A stretch of DNA of 40,245 bases. Origin: Actinomycetota bacterium (lineage in GTDB: Bacteria; Actinomycetota; Acidimicrobiia; Acidimicrobiales; CADCSY01). The notes below the pieces were generated by a model. That model saw nothing but the letters and a program-made list of their open reading frames with translations, ran no database searches and was not told the DNA's origin. The DNA lies in the NCBI GenBank assembly GCA_019348555.1, contig JAHWJH010000007.1, positions 1 through 40,245 on the forward strand, given 5' to 3'. Below, piece after piece: positions 31,287-39,038 of this stretch; within the stretch, counting starts at the first letter, position 1; each line of letters starts with the position of its first letter. Made by a program: the position numbers and the translations under genes.

Positions 31287-33439
31287 CAGGCCCCGTTCCA
31301 GACCCCGGCGGGAACCGGGCAGGGGAGATCCCGCCGTTCTCGACGCCAACGGACGAGCTCGAGCATGACCGCGATCAGGACCGCACTGACCCCGATGAAG
31401 GGCAGCCAGGCGTCCTTCTTGGACGACGCCAGGTCGGAGGGCCGGGGGAACAGGGTGGAACTGGCGACGGTGACCATGCCCCCCGGCTCCACACGCAACG
31501 ACTGGAGGCGGGCATTCACCTTCACCTGCTCGAGCTGGGCGATGCCCGTGGTGGCCACCGTCACACCCTGGTCGACCTCGGAGACCTGCACCCCCCACAT
31601 CTGGGTGGTGGTGCGGATGTCGACGCCCCGGACCGCGCCTCTGACCTCGTCGTAGCGGACGACGGTGCGCGGCGCGTCGAGGATCATTGCCGTGTCGGCG
31701 CTGTGGAGGATGGTGTTGTCGATGATGTCGAGGTCGCTGGCACCGCCGTAGGCCTGGAGCCCGATGTGGTTGCCCTCGATGAGGTTGCTGGACACCGTGT
31801 TGCCGATGCTGTCGAGGTTGTTCACCCGCACGCCGACGCGGTTACCCCGGACGGTGTTGCGCGACACGACGTTGTCGCCTGAGCCCAGCAGCACGATGCC
31901 GTCCTTGTCGTTGTTCTCGACCAGGTTCGACTCGATGCGGTTGCGGTCGGAGCGGAAGTCCATCACGATGCCGTTGCCGGCGTTGTCGTGGGCGTGGTTG
32001 CCCCTGAACAGGCTGTCGACCACGAAGCGCGAGGCGATGAAGCCGTGGCTGCCGTTGCCGTAGGCCTCGTTGTCCTCGACGACCAGGCCGGTGGTGTAGT
32101 CGTGGGGGTCGAACCCGTAGAGCACGTTGTTGTGGAACACGTTGCCCCGGAACACGATGTCGGCGGCCTTGAAGGTGTAGACGCCGAAGAAGTTGTGGTC
32201 GAAGGTGGAGTCGAGGACCTCACCGGTCGAGCCAGCGAGTCGCCACGTCACGCCGTAGGCCGAACCCCGGTCGGAGCCGAGGTACGACATCTGTGAGCCG
32301 AGGATGTCGAGCCTCGACGCTTCCTGGTAGAGCACGAACGGCCGACCGTCGACCGGCTCCTCGTCCGGGGCTCCGGTCTCGGGATCCCACGAGGTGACCT
32401 CGACGCCGTCGAAGCGCACGTTGGCCCCCTGGCCGCCGAAGAACACGCCCTCCCGGTTGAGCAGGCGCACCGTGGTGACCCGGGGGGCGGCCACGCTGAC
32501 GCTGGTGCCGACGTCCTGCACGAAGGCGGCGCCGATCTCGAAGACTCCCGGCTCGACCTCGTTGATCCATGCCGGGTCGCCCACTGCCGTGGCGATGGCC
32601 TCCAGGCCGACGGGCTGTCCACCGGAGGCGAAGGCGATGCGGCGCACGAGCTGGCCGCCCTCGGTCAGCTTGATGCCGTCGGTGTCGAGCTGCAGCGTCC
32701 GCACCTCCGGGGAACGGGGGCAGGGGTAGTTGACGACCCGGAACGGGCTGTAGGCGTCGAGACGGTCACGCCCGTCGATGCCAGTCTCGACCGGGGCACC
32801 GGCGTCGGCACGCTCCACCGAGCAGGTGTCGACGGGCGGCGCCGGCTCGGGCACGGAGCCATCGGGCAGAGGGGCTGGTGGCACGACCGCAGGCCGGACC
32901 TGGGATGGTCCGACGGTGCGGGCCGGCGCCGGGCGCTCGTCGCCCAGACGGGGGCGTACGACGGCGCCAGGGTCGGGCCCGGGGCGGGCCACGCCCGGCG
33001 TGGTCCGCGGGGCGGCGGGCGTTGGTCCGACGATCAGGCCGGTGCCCGGGGGCGGCGGAGGTGGTGGTGTCCGCGGCGCCGGCGTCGGGGCGGGGTCGCG
33101 TCCGGGGACGTTGCCGGGCGACCCGGGGTTGGGCGCTGCCGTGGTGGTGGGCGCCGGCCTGGTGGTGGTGGGCGCCGGCCTGGTGGTGGTGGTCCGGGGG
33201 GCCGCCGTCGTCGTGGGCGACGGCGCCGTGGTGGTCGTTGGCGCAGGGGCGGTGGTGGTCGTTGGCTTCGGGGCTGCGGTGGTCGTGGGTTGTGGAGCTG
33301 CCGTGGTGGTCGGCTCGTCGTTGGCCTTGGGGGGCCCGACCTGGCCTTGCGGACCTCTGTGGTTCGTGGCACCGGCGTGGACGGGGAGCATCACCAGCAT
33401 CACGATGGCGGGGATCAGGGCTCGCGACCAGCGGCTCAC
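31286..33439 (-). CDS. Membrane-anchored AlgG-like beta-helix protein, probable C5-epimerase, copy 1
   Basis: 717 residues, a paralogue of the next gene over its whole exported part. The signal peptide ends near VHAGATNH; the stalk is longer (about 185 residues) and begins with repeated PTTT units. The helix domain has YSPFRVVNYPCPRSPEV, the AlgG-type DPHD at residues 444-447, SHGFIASRF and GIVMDFRSDRNRIESNL. The C-terminal span at about 678-697 and the tail ERRDLPCPVPAGVW are shared with the paralogue. Its ATG overlaps the stop of the synthase gene by 4 bases. Two epimerase-like copies could act on different patterns of residues, or one could have lost activity; both keep DPHD. Confidence 0.82.
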   Translation of the reverse strand: MSRWSRALIPAIVMLVMLPVHAGATNHRGPQGQVGPPKANDEPTTTAAPQPTTTAAPKPTTTTAPAPTTTTAPSPTTTAAPRTTTTRPAPTTTRPAPTTTAAPNPGSPGNVPGRDPAPTPAPRTPPPPPPPGTGLIVGPTPAAPRTTPGVARPGPDPGAVVRPRLGDERPAPARTVGPSQVRPAVVPPAPLPDGSVPEPAPPVDTCSVERADAGAPVETGIDGRDRLDAYSPFRVVNYPCPRSPEVRTLQLDTDGIKLTEGGQLVRRIAFASGGQPVGLEAIATAVGDPAWINEVEPGVFEIGAAFVQDVGTSVSVAAPRVTTVRLLNREGVFFGGQGANVRFDGVEVTSWDPETGAPDEEPVDGRPFVLYQEASRLDILGSQMSYLGSDRGSAYGVTWRLAGSTGEVLDSTFDHNFFGVYTFKAADIVFRGNVFHNNVLYGFDPHDYTTGLVVEDNEAYGNGSHGFIASRFVVDSLFRGNHAHDNAGNGIVMDFRSDRNRIESNLVENNDKDGIVLLGSGDNVVSRNTVRGNRVGVRVNNLDSIGNTVSSNLIEGNHIGLQAYGGASDLDIIDNTILHSADTAMILDAPRTVVRYDEVRGAVRGVDIRTTTQMWGVQVSEVDQGVTVATTGIAQLEQVKVNARLQSLRVEPGGMVTVASSTLFPRPSDLASSKKDAWLPFIGVSAVLIAVMLELVRWRRERRDLPCPVPAGVWNGA
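33130..33315. repeat. Low-complexity repeat encoding a PTTT-rich stalk
   Basis: This part of the copy 1 gene encodes about eight PTTT(A/R)AP-like units. At the DNA level it is GTGGTGGT-rich, and a 21-base unit (GGCGCCGGCC then TGGTGGTGGTG) occurs twice in a row at about 33150-33191. Such tracts are prone to slippage, so stalk length may vary between strains. Confidence 0.7.
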
Positions 33440-34671
33440 ACCGGCACCTGCTCCACCACCGGTGTCTGGCGCTCTTCTTCTTCGTCATCGTTCTGGGACT
33501 CGGTGCGGACCACCGCCCCGTCGACCACGGCGACGTCGCGTGTCAGCCACCGCTGGGCCCTGATCGTGAGCAGGGCGTAGATCTTGACGACCGCCATGAC
33601 GAACGACAGCAGGATGAAGATTGGCAGGATGAGCAGATCCTGGGGACGTCGCCGGAGGTGGGGCAGGATCTTGGTCGCCCGGCTCACCAGCCACCAGTTC
33701 ACCAGGGCGATGGCCACCAGCCAGTCGCCGCGCACCAGGGCGAGCACCAGGAACGTCGGCGCCAGCAGCAAGGTGAAGCTGCTCACCGCCTTGTCGAGCA
33801 TGGTGAAGGCAAGAAACGGCCGCTTGAACACCCAGCCCTGGGCCAGCGCCCGCAGGTCGCTGCGCCAGGTGTTGCGCGACCACCGCAGGCGCTGGAGGAA
33901 GAAGGTACGGGCGCCTTTGGGGAACGTCGACCAGACCCGGGCTGAGCGCTGCATGTAGGTGCGGTAGCCGGCACGCAGGATCAGGCTGGTGAGGCGCTTG
34001 TCGTCGCCGGAGTTGCACGGCACCCCCAGGAAGGTCTCGGCCATGAACTCCTCGGCGTGCTCTTCGAGCAGCCGGCGCCGGTAGACGGCGGTGCGCCCCG
34101 ACAGGCACGACACTGCCTGGCCCATGACCGTCTGGGCGGCGTTCTCGTCGAAGTAGCGGTTGTCGAGGTAGATGTCGTTCATCCGCTGCAGGATCCCGCT
34201 GGGGTTGTAGACGTTCTGGCGGGTGCCGACCCCGCCGATGCGGGGGTCGGCGAACGGCTCGCAGACCCGGTCGGAGACGTCGGCGGCCCAGATCGTGTCG
34301 GAGTCGACCAGGGCCACCAGCGACGTCGACGCGTGCTCCCACCCGAGCTTCAGGGCCGGGCGCTTCCCGGGGACGGAGGTGGGGACCACGGTGACCGGGT
34401 AGTCCGCGGCCACCGCCTGGCACACCGTGTCGGTGATGTCGATGACGCACACCACCTCGGCGACGTGTTTGTTGGCCAGCCAGGACTCGAGGGCCCGGCG
34501 AAAGATCACCGGGTCCTCCTGGTAGACGGGGGTGACGACGGTCATCGGCTCCCGGTGCGACGAGAAGTACGGGCGGTAGAGGGCAGCCGGCACGCGCCGG
34601 ATGAACCAGCTCACCCAACGGATCAGTCCGATGAGGCCGATCGGGATGTAGAAGGCGAGGTCGGCGCTCAT
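33436..34671 (-). CDS. Processive GT2 polysaccharide synthase, Alg8/hyaluronan-synthase-like
   Basis: 411 residues. One N-terminal span (about 5-24) precedes the cytoplasmic GT-A domain, and three to four spans follow (about 290-385). Catalytic motifs of processive beta-glycan synthases are present: the UDP/metal site Asp123-Ser-Asp125 (VDSDT), CLSGR at 189-193, the acceptor GDDK at 222-225 with the catalytic base Asp, and QRLRW at 260-264. The arrangement is shared by Alg8, hyaluronan synthase and NodC. It probably polymerises a uronic-acid nucleotide made by the dehydrogenase upstream and extrudes it through its own channel. No Alg44/PilZ partner is visible. Overlap with the epimerase-like gene downstream is 4 bases. 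Confidence 0.85.
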   Translation of the reverse strand: MSADLAFYIPIGLIGLIRWVSWFIRRVPAALYRPYFSSHREPMTVVTPVYQEDPVIFRRALESWLANKHVAEVVCVIDITDTVCQAVAADYPVTVVPTSVPGKRPALKLGWEHASTSLVALVDSDTIWAADVSDRVCEPFADPRIGGVGTRQNVYNPSGILQRMNDIYLDNRYFDENAAQTVMGQAVSCLSGRTAVYRRRLLEEHAEEFMAETFLGVPCNSGDDKRLTSLILRAGYRTYMQRSARVWSTFPKGARTFFLQRLRWSRNTWRSDLRALAQGWVFKRPFLAFTMLDKAVSSFTLLLAPTFLVLALVRGDWLVAIALVNWWLVSRATKILPHLRRRPQDLLILPIFILLSFVMAVVKIYALLTIRAQRWLTRDVAVVDGAVVRTESQNDDEEEERQTPVVEQVPV

Positions 34672-34705
34672 CGGCCGTCAGTTCGTCTCCTCCGGCGGGT
34701 TCGCC

Positions 34706-35653
34706 TCAGTGATCGGAAGGCCGCTCGGAGACGAGGGCCTCGGAGTCGGGGCCCAAGAGCTCCTCGACGTGGTCGGTGACCTCGGCCAACTCTACCCGCA
34801 CCCGGTGGGCCATGGTCCGGTTCACCTCGATGACCGCACTGAGCAGCGGCATGTCCACGCCGATCTCCCTGGCGAAGCCGAGGAAGCCGACGGTGTCCTT
34901 GGGCAGGCAGGCCCCGCCGTAGGGAGCACCGCCGCGGATGCCGTATTGCGGGTTGGTCGACCCCTCCGAGGAGATGGCCACCGTGGCGGCCACCTCGTCG
35001 CCGTTGAACCCGAGGTGCTCGGCGACCAGCCAGAGCTCGTTCCAGAAGCTGATCTTGGCGGCGTTGAACAGGTTGTGGGCGCACTTCACCAGCTCCGCTT
35101 CCGCCGTGGTGCTGAAGGTGCGCACCGGTCCTCCGAACGGCCGGAACAGCTCGACGAGGCGCTGGACGGTGAGGGTGCTGCGCGACCCGATCACCGTCAT
35201 CGCCGGCGACAGGAAGTCCTCGAGGGCGGTGGCCGCCCGCAGGAACTCCGGGTTCGAGGCCAAGGCGAAGCCCTCACCCTCGGTCTTGCCGGAGGTGGCC
35301 TCCAGGATGGGCCGGATCACGTCATCGCAGGTTCCGGGGGGTGTCGTCGAGCGCAGCACCACGGTGTGGAACCCGGACGACCGTCCCAGGGCGGCGCCCA
35401 CGTTGCTGACTCCGGCGGTCAGCGCCGACAGGTCGTAGCCGGTCGGTCCGCTCGGCGTCGGGAGCACCAGGAACACGATGGTGGGCTCCTCGGAGAGCTC
35501 GATGCGGTCGGTCGCCTCGTAGCCTTCGGCTCGAAGCTCTTCCAGCCGTTGTGGGTTGATGTCGACGAAGGTGACGGCGTGACCGGCGGACGCCAGGCCC
35601 TTGCCCGTTGCCGTCCCCACGACTCCCGAACCAACGATCACCACGTCTGACAT
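34706..35653 (-). CDS. UDP-glucose/GDP-mannose dehydrogenase family protein, short form
   Basis: 315 residues from ATG 35653, which has a strong AGGAGGAGG ribosome site. The N-terminal NAD domain starts with VVIVGSGVVGTATG. VVLRSTTPPGT, ASNPEFLRAATALEDF and the catalytic Cys249 in GGACLPKDT mark the family that oxidises a nucleotide hexose twice to the uronate (AlgD, Ugd). Most members have about 430 residues; here the protein ends soon after the central helix, so the C-terminal nucleotide-binding domain (PF03720) is missing, and there is no frameshifted remainder in the 34 bases before the synthase gene. It is the first gene of the four-gene operon and would supply GDP-mannuronate or UDP-glucuronate if active. 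Confidence 0.85.
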   Translation of the reverse strand: MSDVVIVGSGVVGTATGKGLASAGHAVTFVDINPQRLEELRAEGYEATDRIELSEEPTIVFLVLPTPSGPTGYDLSALTAGVSNVGAALGRSSGFHTVVLRSTTPPGTCDDVIRPILEATSGKTEGEGFALASNPEFLRAATALEDFLSPAMTVIGSRSTLTVQRLVELFRPFGGPVRTFSTTAEAELVKCAHNLFNAAKISFWNELWLVAEHLGFNGDEVAATVAISSEGSTNPQYGIRGGAPYGGACLPKDTVGFLGFAREIGVDMPLLSAVIEVNRTMAHRVRVELAEVTDHVEELLGPDSEALVSERPSDH

Positions 35654-35732
35654 CCGCCGTCCTCCTCCTGCGGAGCACGGCCTGTGCTCTCGCTGCTGAC
35701 CAGTTGTCGAAGATGGGATACGCCGGCTGGGC

Positions 35733-35745
35733 GAGTCGACGACTC
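35733..35745. promoter_or_regulatory. Perfect dyad in the divergent control region
   Basis: GAGTCG-A-CGACTC is a perfect inverted repeat midway between the dehydrogenase gene and the divergent beta-helix gene. A further half-site, GAGTCGTC, lies at 35781-35788. It is a candidate operator for a dimeric regulator of the operon; no regulator gene is in the window. Confidence 0.35.
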
Positions 35746-35842
35746 TCGAAGCGATCCCACTCGATCGGTGCTCGAGGGCAGAGTCGTCACAAGCGGTGCC
35801 AAAGTGCCGGACCGCAGCATCGTAGCCGCCGGGTCCTGGATC

Positions 35843-35856
35843 GTCACCGTAGTGAC
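35843..35856. promoter_or_regulatory. Inverted repeat GTCAC-N4-GTGAC
   Basis: A perfect 5+5 inverted repeat sits 6 bases upstream of the TAGCGT -10 candidate at 35863-35868, in the promoter of the secreted beta-helix gene. A repressor bound here would block that promoter. Confidence 0.3.
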
Positions 35857-35862
35857 CGCCGA

Positions 35863-35868
35863 TAGCGT
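35863..35868 (+). promoter_or_regulatory. Probable -10 element for the secreted beta-helix gene
   Basis: TAGCGT fits the TANNNT pattern, 26 bases before the GTG at 35895, with the ribosome site AAGGGG at 35881-35886 between. Confidence 0.35.
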
Positions 35869-35894
35869 CGTTCGCCGGACAAGGGGTGACCGCT

Positions 35895-36923
35895 GTGCGA
35901 GCCAGGATCCTGATCACCGTCGCCGTCGTGGCGAGCGTCGGCATCGCCATTGCGGTGACCACGGGGCCCGGGGACGACCCGGAGCCGACCGGCCGGACAT
36001 GGTGGGTCTCGGCGGAAGCCGGCGCCGATGGCGACGGATCGCCGTCGCGCCCTTTTGCCGCCATCGAGCCGGCGCTGGCGTCCGCCGGTCCGGGCGATCG
36101 GGTCGTCGTCGGAGCGGGCTCCTATGGGGCGTTCGCCACCGTCCGCAGTGGCCGGCCGGATGCTCCCATCCACCTCATCGGCGAGGGCGCCCGCATCGAG
36201 GGGCGCGGCGTCGGGCGGGTGGTCGAGATCCTGCACAGCTACGTGACCATCGAGAACTTTGAGATCTCGCAGGGCGACGTGCTCGTGCGTATCGTCGGCG
36301 CGAGCGGCACCCGACTGGTCGCCAACCGCCTCCATGACGCCGACAGCGAGTGTGTACGCCTCAGGGGCGGAGCCAGCGACAACGAGCTGGTGGGCAACCA
36401 GATCGAGCGGTGTGGCCTGCGGGACTTCGACCTGGACGCCGACCGGAAGAACGGTGAGGGCATCTACGTCGGCGTCGCCCCCGAGCAGCTCGAGGAGCAA
36501 GCCATCGCCGACCGGTCGGATCGCAACTGGATCCACGGCAACCGCTTCGACGTGGTCGCCGAGTGCGTCGACATCAAGGAGGGAGCCAGGCAGAACCGGG
36601 TCGAGGACAACGACTGCACCGGGGGCCAGGACCCCGAGGGCGCCGGTTTCTCCTCCCGCGGCGACGAGACCATCTTCCGGGGCAACGTCTCGACCGGCCA
36701 CGTCGGTGCCGGCATCCGGCTCGGTGGGGATGAGGAGGACCAGGGTGTGCGCAACGAGGTCGTCGGCAACGAGCTCACCGACACCGGTGGCTACGCCGTG
36801 AAGGTGGAGCGTTTTCCCCAAGGCCTCATCTGCGGCAACGAGGTCGGCGGCAACGACGCCGGCCTGACCAACGGCGACGTCGATCCGTCGCAGCCGTGCC
36901 CGAGCGGCGCTGCACCTCGGTGA
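35895..36923 (+). CDS. Secreted right-handed beta-helix protein, possible lyase or epimerase
   Basis: 342 residues from GTG 35895, chosen for AAGGGG 8 bases upstream. A hydrophobic segment at about 4-22 is a signal peptide or anchor. Then comes WWVSAEAGADGDGSPSRPFAAIEPAL, the entry motif of pectate-lyase-like helices (DUF1565 type), and the turns APIHLIGEG and GRVVEILHSYVTIENFEI. Later motifs ECVRLRGGASDNELVGN, GEGIYVGVAPEQ, CVDIKEGARQNRVEDN and GAGIRLGGDEE are shared nearly block for block with the larger protein at 37015. It is divergent from the synthase operon, so it probably acts on that polymer at the cell surface. Cleavage, epimerisation or binding cannot be told apart. Confidence 0.78.
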   Translation: MRARILITVAVVASVGIAIAVTTGPGDDPEPTGRTWWVSAEAGADGDGSPSRPFAAIEPALASAGPGDRVVVGAGSYGAFATVRSGRPDAPIHLIGEGARIEGRGVGRVVEILHSYVTIENFEISQGDVLVRIVGASGTRLVANRLHDADSECVRLRGGASDNELVGNQIERCGLRDFDLDADRKNGEGIYVGVAPEQLEEQAIADRSDRNWIHGNRFDVVAECVDIKEGARQNRVEDNDCTGGQDPEGAGFSSRGDETIFRGNVSTGHVGAGIRLGGDEEDQGVRNEVVGNELTDTGGYAVKVERFPQGLICGNEVGGNDAGLTNGDVDPSQPCPSGAAPR

Positions 36924-37014
36924 CGGGAGGTCGGGGCTGCATGTGGCAAGCTACGCCGGCCCAGGCCGTCGCTGCCCGCTCAAGTACGGGACCTGTCAGA
37001 CCGAGGAACTCCAC

Positions 37015-39003
37015 ATGCACGCACGCTCTCCCCTCAGGGTCCCGATCGTGGTCTGCACCGGGCTCATCCTGGGGTCGGTGACGTTCCTGCCGACGGCAGC
37101 CCAGAGTGCCGAGAGCGCGGTGCACTACTACGTGGCCCCCAGCGGGAGCGACGACAACGCGGGAGTCCAGCCCAGCGAGCCGTTCGAGACGATCCAGCAT
37201 GCGCTCGACCTGGCTCTTCCGGGCGACACCGTCCACCTGGGCTCCGGGACCTACAAGCAGGACGTGGTCACCGTGCGCGGTGGCGACAGCACCACGGCGC
37301 CCATCACCATCGCCGGGCCAAAGGACGCCGTGGTCAAGGGCGGGGGGAACGGGCGGATCGTCGAGGTCAACCACAGCTACATCGTGCTGCAGGGCTTCAC
37401 CATCGACGGCAAGTTCGACTCCGGTGACAGGAAGTCGGCGTATCGCGACAAGCTCATCTATGCCATCTCGAAGAAGGCCAATGTGGGGATCACTGGGCTG
37501 AAGGTCCTGGGCATGACCCTCCAGAACGCCGGCGGCGAGTGTGTCCGCCTGCGCTACTTCGCCAGCAAGAACGTGGTCGCCGGCAACACCATCACCGATT
37601 GCGGCATCTACGACTTCCGCTTCAACGGCGGCGGCAAGAACGGCGAAGCCGTCTACATCGGCACCGCCCCCGAGCAGTGGGGTGCGAACGGTGCTCCGAC
37701 CAACGACCCCGACAAGTCGGATAAAAACTGGGTGCACCACAACGACATCAAGACCAACGGCAACGAGTGCGTCGACATCAAGGAGTCGTCGAGCGGCAAC
37801 GTGGTCGAGCACAACGACTGCTCAGGGCAGAAGGACGTGAACTCCGCCGGTCTCAACTCCCGGGGCAGCGGCAATATCTTTCGGTACAACACCATCCATG
37901 ACAACCTCGGGGCCGGAATCCGCTTCGGCGGCGACAAGTCCACCGACGGCACCGACAACGACGCCTACGGCAACACGATCACCAACAACGAGGTCGGGGG
38001 CATCAAGTTCATGGCCAAGCCCCAGGGCAAGGTCTGTGGCAACACCTTCTCCGGCAACGGCGGGGCCGATGCGGTCGGGACCTATCGGGACGACTTCGAG
38101 CCGGCCGAGCCCTGCGACGGCGACAACCCCCAGGTCGTCGACACGGAGAAGCCCTCGACGCCCACGGATCTGACGGCCACTGCCATCGACGCCACGACCG
38201 TGAAGCTCACGTGGGACGCAAGCACCGACAACGTGAAGGTCACCGGCTATGAGGTGGTCCGCGACGATGTCCTGGTCGGCTCCACGGAAACGCCCGGCTT
38301 CGACGACACCACGGTGAGCCCCGACACGACGTACGACTACACGGTGCGTGCCGTCGATGCCGCCGGCAACACCTCGCCGGAGAGCGCCGCGCTCAGGGTC
38401 ACCACACCGCCAGGGCCGCCCCCAGGCTCCATCTCCGAGGACTTCGAGTCGCCTTCCGCCGCCGAGCGCTTCGAGGTGATCAGTGGTGGTCGCTGGCGGG
38501 TCGAGAACGGCGTGTACAGGCTCACCCGGCCGGGATCGAAGCGGAAGGCGAACGGCAATGTGTCAGTGCACGTCACCCCGGTCTCGGGTGACTTCTCCCT
38601 CACCGCCGAGGCTCAGGTCAAGGGCACCTCGATCCGCACCAACGACTTCTCGGTGATCTTCGGGTACCGGAACCTGAAGAACTACTGCTACGCCAGCTTC
38701 AGCGAGACCAACGACGGCCGGACCAGCGCACTGTTCCGGGTCCGTGACGGCGCTGTGACCGAGCTGGACGACATCACCAAGGTGATCGATGCCGACCGGT
38801 TCTACACCGTTGGCATCGAGGTCGACGACGATGACGTGCGAGTGACCCTCGGCGGTCAGGAGGTCGCCACCGCCACCACTTCGGGCTGCGGCGATGGTCA
38901 GGTCGGCTTCGGGAGCGCCAACGATGCCGGCCAGTTCGACAACCTGCTGGTGCAGCCCATCACCTCGACGGGCGTAGTCACGGCCCAGGAGCAAGGGGGC
39001 TGA
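37015..39003 (+). CDS. Secreted multidomain beta-helix protein with FnIII and C-terminal beta-sandwich
   Basis: 662 residues from ATG 37015, preceded by GAGGA 7 bases upstream. A signal peptide ends near TAAQSAESA. The beta-helix (about 35-365) repeats the blocks of the preceding protein: GECVRLRYFASKNVVAGN, GEAVYIGTAPEQ, ECVDIKESSSGNVVEHND, LGAGIRFGGDK. A fibronectin type III domain follows at about 380-465 (STPTDLTATAIDATTVKLTW, then YDYTVRAVDAAGNTS). Then a Pro-rich hinge leads to a domain of about 175 residues (ISEDFESPSAAERFEV ... QVGFGSANDAGQFDNLLV) that looks like a concanavalin-type jelly roll used for glycan binding. This is the architecture of secreted polysaccharide-active enzymes. 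The substrate is probably the polymer of the divergent operon, by inference. Confidence 0.82.
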   Translation: MHARSPLRVPIVVCTGLILGSVTFLPTAAQSAESAVHYYVAPSGSDDNAGVQPSEPFETIQHALDLALPGDTVHLGSGTYKQDVVTVRGGDSTTAPITIAGPKDAVVKGGGNGRIVEVNHSYIVLQGFTIDGKFDSGDRKSAYRDKLIYAISKKANVGITGLKVLGMTLQNAGGECVRLRYFASKNVVAGNTITDCGIYDFRFNGGGKNGEAVYIGTAPEQWGANGAPTNDPDKSDKNWVHHNDIKTNGNECVDIKESSSGNVVEHNDCSGQKDVNSAGLNSRGSGNIFRYNTIHDNLGAGIRFGGDKSTDGTDNDAYGNTITNNEVGGIKFMAKPQGKVCGNTFSGNGGADAVGTYRDDFEPAEPCDGDNPQVVDTEKPSTPTDLTATAIDATTVKLTWDASTDNVKVTGYEVVRDDVLVGSTETPGFDDTTVSPDTTYDYTVRAVDAAGNTSPESAALRVTTPPGPPPGSISEDFESPSAAERFEVISGGRWRVENGVYRLTRPGSKRKANGNVSVHVTPVSGDFSLTAEAQVKGTSIRTNDFSVIFGYRNLKNYCYASFSETNDGRTSALFRVRDGAVTELDDITKVIDADRFYTVGIEVDDDDVRVTLGGQEVATATTSGCGDGQVGFGSANDAGQFDNLLVQPITSTGVVTAQEQGG

Positions 39004-39038
39004 TCTCCGTCGGTCGGCACCGCTCGCACTCGGGCAGG

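Noticed and set aside
33130-33330. Short direct repeats resembling a CRISPR array
   Set aside because: They are in frame with a Thr/Pro-rich stalk, have no unique spacers and no cas genes nearby.
36826-37812. 328-codon open frame on the minus strand
   Set aside because: Antisense to the two secreted beta-helix genes, which have signal peptides and conserved blocks.
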